The notes under the pieces: generated by a model
The model's input: the letters and a program-made list of their open reading frames with translations, nothing else
What the model was told of the DNA's origin: nothing
The model's database searches: none
In this document: positions 56,639 to 64,000 of the stretch, piece by piece
How the letters are laid out: every line of letters begins with the position of its first letter
Position numbering within the stretch: the first letter of the stretch is position 1
Assembly (NCBI GenBank): GCA_021495925.1
Contig: JAKEKT010000050.1
Location: forward strand, 1-64,000
Source of the DNA: Diplodia intermedia
Lineage: Eukaryota; Ascomycota; Dothideomycetes; Botryosphaeriales; Botryosphaeriaceae
Length of the DNA: 64,000 bases
Reading direction: 5' to 3'
Made by a program: the position numbers and the translations under genes

Positions 56639-57259
56639 TCACTTCCCACCCCCCGCCCCGGCCCTCGCCCCGGCCCTCGCCCCGGCCCTGGCTCCCACCC
56701 CCGTCCCCACCCTCGCACTCGCAGCCAACTGCGCCTCCAACGCCCTTATCCTCGCCTCCAACTTCCCCGTCCCCGTGCCCCCACAACGACGATTCTGCCC
56801 ACCACTATGCGCCGTCGTCGGCGAGTAGCACGCAACAACGACGACACGCCGCTCCTCTTCTTCTTCCTCCTCGTCGTCGACGTCTTCGTCGACGTCCTCG
56901 TACAAGTCCTCTTCGTCGTCGCCGTCTTCCGAGTAGTAGGCGGGCGCGGGGTCGGGGTCTTCGTGGTCGTGGCCGGCGGGTTTGTAGAAGAGGATTTCTT
57001 TTGAGGAGGGTGGGGAGTAGGTGGCGGCGGCGGCGGGTGTGGTGGGGGATGTGGTGGTGGTGGTGGTGTGAGGGTGGCCGCGGGGGATGTAGGCGGTTGG
57101 TTGGGTGGAGTTGGGGCGGGTGTGGTAGCAGCGGTGGCGGCGTTGTTGTTGTTGTTGCTGCTGCTGATGGTGTTGATGTTGTGGGGAGGGGGTGTATGCG
57201 GGGGGTGGGGTGTGGGTGCGGGGTGGAAGTGCGGTGGTGGTGTCGGTGAGGGGGTCCAT
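56639..57259 (-). CDS. Small Pro/Gln-rich acidic hypothetical protein
   Basis: Single exon, 206 residues, no recognised family. The N-terminus MDPLTDTTTALPPRTHTPPP and the next 70 residues are Pro/Thr/Gln/His-rich with a Gln run. A middle block KEILFYKPAGHDHEDPDPAP leads to a very acidic stretch with an SEDGDDEEDLYEDVDED core. A helix with heptad character, KLEARIRALEAQLAAS, follows and the protein ends in an Ala/Gly/Arg repeat encoded by near-identical 12-nt units. Low-complexity DNA makes the open frame less informative, but the mixed acidic and coiled-coil segments are more ordered than random sequence. A further upstream exon is possible. Confidence 0.4.
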   Translation of the reverse strand: MDPLTDTTTALPPRTHTPPPAYTPSPQHQHHQQQQQQQQRRHRCYHTRPNSTQPTAYIPRGHPHTTTTTTSPTTPAAAATYSPPSSKEILFYKPAGHDHEDPDPAPAYYSEDGDDEEDLYEDVDEDVDDEEEEEEERRVVVVACYSPTTAHSGGQNRRCGGTGTGKLEARIRALEAQLAASARVGTGVGARAGARAGARAGAGGGK

Positions 57260-59919
57260 TGTTGGTTGATTGGTTGGACTTCTTTTTTTTCTCTCCTTTT
57301 GTTTTGCTGCAGGCTGGAGGTTTGGAGGTGGTTCGATGGAAGCGTTTGGTTGGTGGAATTGGCGGTGGTAGAGAAAAAAGCAAGTGGGTTGGTTTCAAGT
57401 CGGGCAGAGAAGGTTCTGATCGGCGAGGTCGGAGGTTTGAGCGTGTAGTCGGGGTACTTATACAGCCTCGGGGCTCGGAAACAAGAGAGTGGTTGATGGA
57501 AGGGTCAGCGGGGCTGGTGCCACTTGGCTCAGCAATTGACAAAGTGGATGGTGGAAGACAAGGGCGGGTATCACGACACCCGCAGCTCGTCGGGAGAGTT
57601 GTAGTAGATAAAGAAGACACGCAGGCAGCCGTCCCACGCCAACAGGCCCCCGGCACGTCTATAAGACGCCTTGGGCTGCCCTACCCGATCTTTCGCTCGG
57701 CTACGGACCCATGGCCGTACATGCGCCCCGTACCACGAACGGCAAATGTATGGAACGCATGCATGTCTTGGGCCGGCGCGGAGCTAGGCCAGGACATTGC
57801 TGTTGCTAAATCGGTGCCATTGGTCCGTCACACAGACCTGGAGCCTGTACGAGGGAAACCATGGTTGTTGTCTGGCAACGCTTTCGGTCGCACCAACGCG
57901 CCGCGTGTTTCCCCCCAGCTCGTGGTCGGCGTTCCGGTACCTTGACGCATGGCTGCTGTGAAGCGCTCTGAGACCAGTTTTCCGGGAAGAAACCAGCGGG
58001 CGTGCCCAACCCCTACCCGCCGTCGAGGGACAGCATGAACCGAGCAGACGGAAATGGACGACGAGAATGGTGCAAGGCTGGCTGACTGGCTATTTCTGCC
58101 CGTGGCCCCCGGTCTGGATCAGGTCAGCCTTGTGCCCGTTACTGCTGCCCGTTATTGCATTTTTTCTTCGTGCAGCATCGACGGGACAGCCAACAGGGGT
58201 AGCGAGGTGGAGGCAATTAAGTCTCCGGCCCAGCCACTGGGGCTGGGCACACGGCGTCTGCACCGAGAACATTTGCACAGCAGTCGGCATATACGAAGCG
58301 GCGCATGCGGCAAACCGAAGCCAAGCCCGCCTCAGCTCCGGCCCAGCTGAGACCCCACGAGGCACGGAGGCGAATGATGCACGGAACAAACGGGGCCGGC
58401 GTGGCGGGAAGGAATGCCAGCTGCGAAAGCGTTTGTCACGTCAACTGCGTCATCCGGGCCTAGTTTTGCGGCGGCATCGGCCTGACAGGGGGTCAAGCGA
58501 GCAATCGCCGGGGTACCTGACCGCGGTCCCCTCCATGTATCTCAGCTGTGGCTCTGGGTAGTATTTCCTCGGGCATGCACGGTAACCGTTGGAAAGCCGA
58601 TTGCAAAATGCCGTCGGCACATGACGCACGACGTTGAGCTTCCCCGATCAAGCAACTGTCCCTGATCTGCGCCCAGCATCATCCGCCGCCGAGATCCCAA
58701 CCCTCCTCGTCTGGGGGCAGGTCGCCACCCCAAGCCATCAAACCCCTGCCGCTGCGCAGAATCGTGGCTCCAGTGCGCCCTGCTTATTGAACTCCACTCT
58801 ATATTGATTTGAAATTCTTGGCACCTGCCGTCTCTCGGCCATGCATATTACTGTCCTTGTGCTCGAGGGGCTTTTGCCTGAACGTGTGGATGAAGAATTT
58901 TGCATTTCCCCGCACAAAATTAATCATCCCTGTCGAAGGATCCGTTTCAGCAGACATCCGCACTAGACGGAAATTTGTTTGGAGTTGAATACGAGAGTCA
59001 GCATTGACGTGGTGCTCGCCCGAAAACACTTCTTATTGGTGAAGTCCTTCGTAAAGACACAAGTCACCTGAAGCGTTTACTTCTCAGTATCATTTCTGCA
59101 ATTCATCTGCCTAAATGTCATAATCCAAGTCTATGCTGTCGTTGTCTCCATCATTGTTTGAATCCCACTCCACTCCATCCACCTTCCAACATCCTGGACC
59201 CTTCGAACAGCTTACCCTCCGTTCCAACTGCTCAGCTATCTCTCTGCCAGCGCTTCTCTCCTACATGCCGCTCGCCACAGCACCCCTGTAGAGCCTGCGC
59301 CTCCTCCGTTGCTTCAGTACTTTGTCGCGCTTCTTTATATCAGGGCTCCGGCATCTGCCGGGTATGACGTGGATCTTGCCCGTACGACCATGTGCTCGTA
59401 TATTGCATTACGTAGTTTCTCTAGAATGTTAAGTAGCCGAAAAGGCTGAGCCGGGTCACCTTTTCTGAGGAACTGGTCGCCGTGTACTTCTGCCATAGCA
59501 GGAGGTGATGTTAGCTTTTGCGTGGATTGAATTCATGACAGGGGCTGTTGATTCGACCTCAAGGTTGTTGTTGGATGCTATCGCTGCCCGGGCGGCCAGC
59601 CCTTGCTCGATTTGACATGAGTTACTCCTCATACCCGTTTAGCAAACACTTCTTACGTTGGCAATCAAAGAAAAGGCTGCTTGTTTAGTGTCATGCTTCA
59701 TGTTTCCGCACACGCGCGCCGGCTTTGGCTTGCAATTTTCCAGCTCCATAAGAGGTCTATCACCTTGACACTGACCTACCGTACAGCCAATCACTTCAGA
59801 TACTGTTATCCTATCATAGTCGTTTACCGTACATGCTTTCCTCCGCCGTCCAAGAAACCTTCGTCAGCGAGAAATGGCAATGACGTCCACGGAGGAACCC
59901 ACAAAGTCCAACGATCCCC
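57260..59919. other. Intergenic
   Basis: 2.66 kb with only short or random frames. The left half is GC-rich, the right half (58800-59900) AT-richer. The right end is the 3' flank of a 2EXR gene. No tRNA or mobile element seen. Confidence 0.55.
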
Positions 59920-61248
59920 CTACGCTGAATCCTCCGCACCAGTGCTCGCGCCACCGCGGTACCGTTTGTCCTTGTGACGCCAGATCCTATCCGGAATATC
60001 GCGGAAGAACATGAAATACGCTTCATCTCTGACCGCCTCCACATCATCATCATCCAACTCCAGGCTGTTCAGACTATCGCCATCGGACCCATCGCTCGCA
60101 TCGTAGTCGGAGACATCAGAGTCGTCGTTGCCGTACCTGTGTTCGTCGGCGGCGGCCTCGCGAACCGCCTCCCTCGCCGCCTCGCGCTCCTCGCCGCGCG
60201 CCACGCGCTTCGCAACCGCGCCCTCCCACAGCGGCGCCGCGCGCTGCGGCGGCTTGGCCAACGACCGGCCCTTGTCGTCGTCGTGCGACAGCGCCCTCAG
60301 CCCGCGATCGGTGGTTTTCCGCTTGAAGCCCTTGACGATGTTGCTGCCGTCGGCTTCGGTGCGGAGGCACCACCTGCCTGCGTGCGGAATGTATGCTTTG
60401 ATGTTGCGGGATCCCAAGCCCTCGCCGTTCTGCAGGAGCTGGCTGCGGAGGAGGTGGACGAAGGCGGCGAGGCGTTCGGGGGGGCCGCGGTCATCTGCGG
60501 ATATGGCGATGGAGAGGTCGGGCACGGGCGTCAGCTCCAGGAGCGCGCCGATCCAGCTCATCTTGTCTCGGGCGAACATGAAGCCCGGTGGGCGCCAGTC
60601 CCAGGTGGCGGAGCGGACGTCGGGTGGCCAGCCTTGCAGCTCCAGGCTGAGGCTTTCGAGGCTGAGGTTCCGGTTGATGAAGCCGACGAGATCGAACATG
60701 TCTTGGCTGTTCATCTCGCTGCCCATGGAGTCGCCGTCGTACCAGGCGGTGATGTGGAGGGTGATGTGCTTGAGATGCTTCAGTGCGTGCGGGGTGCGGT
60801 CCATCAAAAAGGTGTAGCAAGCCGGCACAGAGAACTCGTCCATGAAGCAGAAGTTGTTCTTGTAGTAGACGGCGGACGCCTCTTGGTAAATCTGCCGGTT
60901 TGACAGAAAGACGTTGACGTTGCCGCTGGGCTCGACATCAGTCAAGTGCGGATCGTCATAGCTCCAGTAGTCGGCGGGAGGGTTCAGGAAAGTCGTCCGG
61001 CGGATCTGTCTAGAGTGGAGCTGCCAGGACCACCGCGGGTGATTGATTCGCTTCTTTTGCCCTGGTTCCCAACACTCGCCTTGAGTGATAAAGACAGTGT
61101 TACGTATGAACATGCGTTCATAGATCATGTCGCGAAGCTCCCTGGGTAGGTCAAGTAGACGGAAGGGCTCGATCGGATCAGGGTCGAAGTAACTGGGATC
61201 GACGAGGTGGATGAAGTCCGGAGGCTCAGGTGGCAGTGACTCCGCCAT
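59920..61248 (-). CDS. 2EXR / F-box-like domain protein (paralogue B)
   Basis: Single exon, 442 residues. The N-terminal domain starts FRLLDLPRELRDMIYERMFI (about 29-48) and continues to VNVFLSNRQIYQEASAVYYK, the same two blocks as in the other 2EXR proteins here. The middle part ALKHLKHITLHITAWYDGDS and LVGFINRNLSLESLSLELQG has the leucine-rich strand pattern of the family. A diverged form of the shared block reads SHDDDKGRSLAKPPQ. The acidic stretch DYDASDGSDGDSLNSLELDD is followed by a unique tail that includes AYFMFFRDIPDRIWRHKDKR. It sits 700 bp downstream of paralogue C on the same strand. Function unknown. Confidence 0.82.
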   Translation of the reverse strand: MAESLPPEPPDFIHLVDPSYFDPDPIEPFRLLDLPRELRDMIYERMFIRNTVFITQGECWEPGQKKRINHPRWSWQLHSRQIRRTTFLNPPADYWSYDDPHLTDVEPSGNVNVFLSNRQIYQEASAVYYKNNFCFMDEFSVPACYTFLMDRTPHALKHLKHITLHITAWYDGDSMGSEMNSQDMFDLVGFINRNLSLESLSLELQGWPPDVRSATWDWRPPGFMFARDKMSWIGALLELTPVPDLSIAISADDRGPPERLAAFVHLLRSQLLQNGEGLGSRNIKAYIPHAGRWCLRTEADGSNIVKGFKRKTTDRGLRALSHDDDKGRSLAKPPQRAAPLWEGAVAKRVARGEEREAAREAVREAAADEHRYGNDDSDVSDYDASDGSDGDSLNSLELDDDDVEAVRDEAYFMFFRDIPDRIWRHKDKRYRGGASTGAEDSA

Positions 61249-61950
61249 GTTTCTTGCGGTGGTTCGGCTTTCGCGTAGAGTTTGAGGTGAAGTCAGGGTT
61301 GATGTCGAGTTGTATCGATCCCGGTCGAGAGTTGTAGTTGTATGGAGCAGAAGCGACGGAAGAGGTTGCTTTATCCTCTGTGTTTGGGCAACCGCTAGTC
61401 AGGCTTGACACATGCACGAGGCTCATTCACTCACCCACTCACTCAATCACTCACCACAAAACACAATGACCTCATGAATACCACCTAAAAACCGACATCA
61501 ATCCAGAGTAGCACTCTTACAACCAGCCCAGCTTGCATTCGCGGGCGGGAAATGATTCCGGGATCGCGGGGGAGAGAGCAATTGTCTTGAACTCTCTCCG
61601 CAGCCAAGAACAACAGCATTATACAGAAAATCATGGGAAGTCAAACTGTTCGCAAACAAGGCTTTCTGGAGCAGAGCGGAGTCACCTGAGGCGTATCAAG
61701 AGCTTTGCATGACATAGAAATTGATGAACTTGTCTTTTTCCGGATAGGCTGAGAGGGTGTCCCTCACTTGAAGATCGCACTTATCAGTTCGTCTGGTACA
61801 TGGCTTTTCATTACTTTCCTTTCGATAGTACTTAGATCACCCTGGAATCGTGCTCACCATTTCCCGCTCGAAAATACTGACCTTCAAACCCCTTCCGCGA
61901 TCGTGATCTGATCAGTTCGACTTCCGCGAGCTGAAAGACGCTTCCCCAAT
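61249..61950. other. Intergenic between tandem 2EXR genes
   Basis: About 700 bp; promoter of paralogue B and 3' flank of paralogue C. A simple ACTC-type repeat lies around 61425-61452. No gene seen. Confidence 0.6.
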
Positions 61951-63285
61951 CTAGGGCCGACTGCGAAGTTGAGCATAAGTCTTGAGGTAGTGCTCGTCCC
62001 TGGTAAAAGTGGTTTCAACGCCGCTGAGATCCTCGCCGTTCAAGCTGTCATTGTCTCCGTCGTCGCTAAGGTCCCAGTCCTCAGCATCGGAAGCGCCTAT
62101 CTCTTCGTCTTCGTCAGACCAATCCCAGCGGGTTGTTGTGAGCCTCCTCCATTTCTCTTCCAGAAACACCTCTTCACGTAGAATGTCTCCTAACACTGCC
62201 CGGTCGTCTCCATCTTTGGCTCTCTTCTCAAGAAACCCAATTTGTCGCGGTTCCAATCGAACTGCCGGTCGCAGAAAGGAATTCCCGTTTTCGTCGTCAT
62301 GGCACTCGACTACGTATACGCGCTCCATTTTCCTCTTCCAGCGGCCCAGAGTGAAGGAAGACCAGTGGCGGAGGTGGGCCTGGATATTCCGGTTGCCTAG
62401 GTCGTCGGCATTTTTAAGCAGATGGGCTCGAAGAAAACTTGCGAAAGCCACCATGCGACCGAGATGATTTTTGTGAGGCGATGGAGGGTCCCCATACCGA
62501 AGTTCCGAGATAACCGTTCTGTCGCAACTGTAGTAGATGTGCAAATTGCTGATCTTTCGAAGTTCTAGAAGCACTCCGAGCCACCTCTGAGGACTGCTTG
62601 GCCAGCGCCATGGAGTATGAAGGACACCTGGACAAAAGCCATGGAAGTTGAGAGTGAGATGTCCGAGCACAGGCAAATCGCAGTTGAGAGTATTGATGAC
62701 AGGGCGCAGAAAATCTGCATTCAAACGATGCCTGGGGGGCCAGGGCATGCTTATGCCGATCTCGATGGACTTGATGTTTGCGAGCATGTTGGGCGAACGG
62801 CCAGTCAGGAATGTCTGGCAGGTGGCAATACGTTCGTTGTCATTGGGCTCAAACTCACCCGGACACAATTTGCAATAGTGCGATCTGCCAAAATTGAAGG
62901 TGTTTTCCGAATAGAACTCCTTAACGGCCTCCGCGTAGATCAGTTTGCTGACCAGCAAGATGTTGAGCGTCTGATTGCGGAAGACATTGCTATCACGATG
63001 GGCAGATGGGCTGCCGAACATCGAACCCTCATCTTTGGGCACGATATGGATGTTTCCCTCGTCGGGAAGAACCAGAAGGTATCCGTAGATCATGACCCTG
63101 ACTTCGGCTGGGAGGCTGAGGAAGGGGAAGTGAGTTGACCGCGTGCGGGGATGCGGGTGTGCGGTGGTGACCTCGTCTTGGCGGAGAAAGGGTCCAGGCG
63201 CGGCAACGGCCTCTGAGGCAGACTCAGAGTCTGACGATGGCGCGGCCATCGTGTCGTTTCCGGGTTGATCCATGCGTTGTCGCAT
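61951..63285 (-). CDS. 2EXR / F-box-like domain protein (paralogue C)
   Basis: Single exon, 444 residues; three in-frame Mets lie in the first 13 residues, so the exact start is open. After a Ser/Glu/Pro-rich leader, the domain begins FPFLSLPAEVRVMIYGYLLV and continues to LLVSKLIYAEAVKEFYSENT. A CKLCPGEF insertion after the first block is not shared with paralogue A. The shared late block is VVECHDDENGNSFLRPAVRL, nearly the same as in paralogue A, and the acidic block is SDAEDWDLSDDGDNDSLNGE, again close to A. A tail of about 30 residues follows. The closeness to A, 54 kb away, is greater than to the adjacent gene B in these two blocks. Confidence 0.85.
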   Translation of the reverse strand: MRQRMDQPGNDTMAAPSSDSESASEAVAAPGPFLRQDEVTTAHPHPRTRSTHFPFLSLPAEVRVMIYGYLLVLPDEGNIHIVPKDEGSMFGSPSAHRDSNVFRNQTLNILLVSKLIYAEAVKEFYSENTFNFGRSHYCKLCPGEFEPNDNERIATCQTFLTGRSPNMLANIKSIEIGISMPWPPRHRLNADFLRPVINTLNCDLPVLGHLTLNFHGFCPGVLHTPWRWPSSPQRWLGVLLELRKISNLHIYYSCDRTVISELRYGDPPSPHKNHLGRMVAFASFLRAHLLKNADDLGNRNIQAHLRHWSSFTLGRWKRKMERVYVVECHDDENGNSFLRPAVRLEPRQIGFLEKRAKDGDDRAVLGDILREEVFLEEKWRRLTTTRWDWSDEDEEIGASDAEDWDLSDDGDNDSLNGEDLSGVETTFTRDEHYLKTYAQLRSRP

Positions 63286-64000
63286 AGAGCCTGCTTTGAG
63301 GTTCAGCGCGGTGACGATGGGCCGCCACCGCGGTTTGGTGGCCGTGGTCGAAGAGTGAGGTGGTCAAGTGCGAAGAGGCCGGTCGGGTGGATTTTGGAGA
63401 CGGTGGAAAAGGTGCGAGGGTCAGGGCAAGAGCAGTCGGGAAATAGGCAGGTGCCAATGCCAAGACATTTCCCAAGAAACTGCGCTAAGCCCAACGGGGT
63501 AATCACGTCGCCGGTGGGTGCAACGGAGACAGCAAAGCAGGCGATCGTGCACCAGACATCCCAAAAGGCTGCATTGTGTGAGCTTCACTTCTACGTGAGG
63601 ATCAGGCATGCTTCTGGATGCTTATACAAATCTTGAAACCTGTACTTCTGTGAGAATGAGATAGTCTGATGAACATGTGACGGCAAGTATCTTGCAAAGC
63701 CCTGTGGCAGAGCATCAATCTCGTGACATTTCTATCTTCTAATGAAAGTTTATTCGTGGAAGACAAAGTGCAGGTATTCCTTGGGAGCGCCTGGTGTATC
63801 TTTTATGGAGAAGCGGAACACGGCGAGCCCAGCGGATTTCCCACCTCTCCTCAGCCATATCCGATGAATAGTCCAAAGATTAGCTGCAGACGAATGACGT
63901 GAGTATGGTTGCGAGACAGAAGAAGCAAGCCTTGCAGTTCTTTGTTCCCCACGAAACCAAAGCAGAGGGCACTGCCGCTCTCGCCATTTCGTTAGCTAAG
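63286..64000. other. Right flank
   Basis: Upstream region of 2EXR paralogue C. No supported gene; a gene running off the window edge cannot be excluded. Confidence 0.5.

Noticed and set aside
59974..60903. 309-codon plus-strand frame
   Set aside because: Antisense to 2EXR paralogue B, which has clear family motifs.

Overview
The window reads as chromosomal DNA of a filamentous ascomycete (Pezizomycotina). The grounds are GT-AG introns mostly of 45-80 nt, HET-domain and 2EXR/F-box-like genes, a cAMP-receptor-like 7TM receptor, a Stu1/CLASP gene, and GC-rich genes separated by 0.3-4.3 kb of non-coding DNA on both strands. I can support 21 protein-coding genes. Exon models were joined by hand; for the multi-exon genes the spliced lengths come out as whole codons. 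I saw no rRNA, tRNA, transposon or CRISPR. The species cannot be named from the sequence alone.

Left part (1-15.3 kb): a class A FAD monooxygenase (-), a 7TM protein with a long low-complexity tail (+), a 2EXR protein (-), then a head-to-head pair of a double-length CaiB/BaiF CoA-transferase (-) and an AtuA/DUF1446 protein (+). The pair suggests CoA-linked catabolism of an isoprenoid or branched acid. A proline-rich, coiled-coil, membrane-anchored protein of unknown role follows.

Middle (15.3-41.2 kb) is largely housekeeping: a LIM-LIM-RhoGAP (-) and a CLASP microtubule protein (-) separated by a 4.3 kb gene-free stretch, a BSP-type putative metallopeptidase (+), a pyrimidine 5'-nucleotidase of the HAD family (-) with a possible upstream mitochondrial start, an unknown 831-residue disordered protein (+), a multi-KH RNA-binding protein (+) and a mitochondrial rhodanese (+).

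Right part (41.2-64 kb) is more accessory: a cAMP-receptor-like GPCR (+), a HET-domain protein (+), a four-helix membrane protein (-) divergent from mitochondrial adrenodoxin reductase Arh1 (+), a second HET protein (+), a small acidic protein (-), and a tandem pair of 2EXR proteins (-) that share C-terminal motifs with the 2EXR gene near 8 kb.

Points most worth following: the CoA-transferase/AtuA pair, the conserved CHDD and acidic C-terminal motifs of the three 2EXR paralogues, an in-frame 38-residue duplication near the end of Arh1, a GC-AG intron competing with an in-frame GT donor in the GPCR, a mitochondrial presequence upstream of the nucleotidase, a kinase N-lobe-like fragment in a gene desert, and an 84-bp tandem repeat whose differences are almost all transitions.
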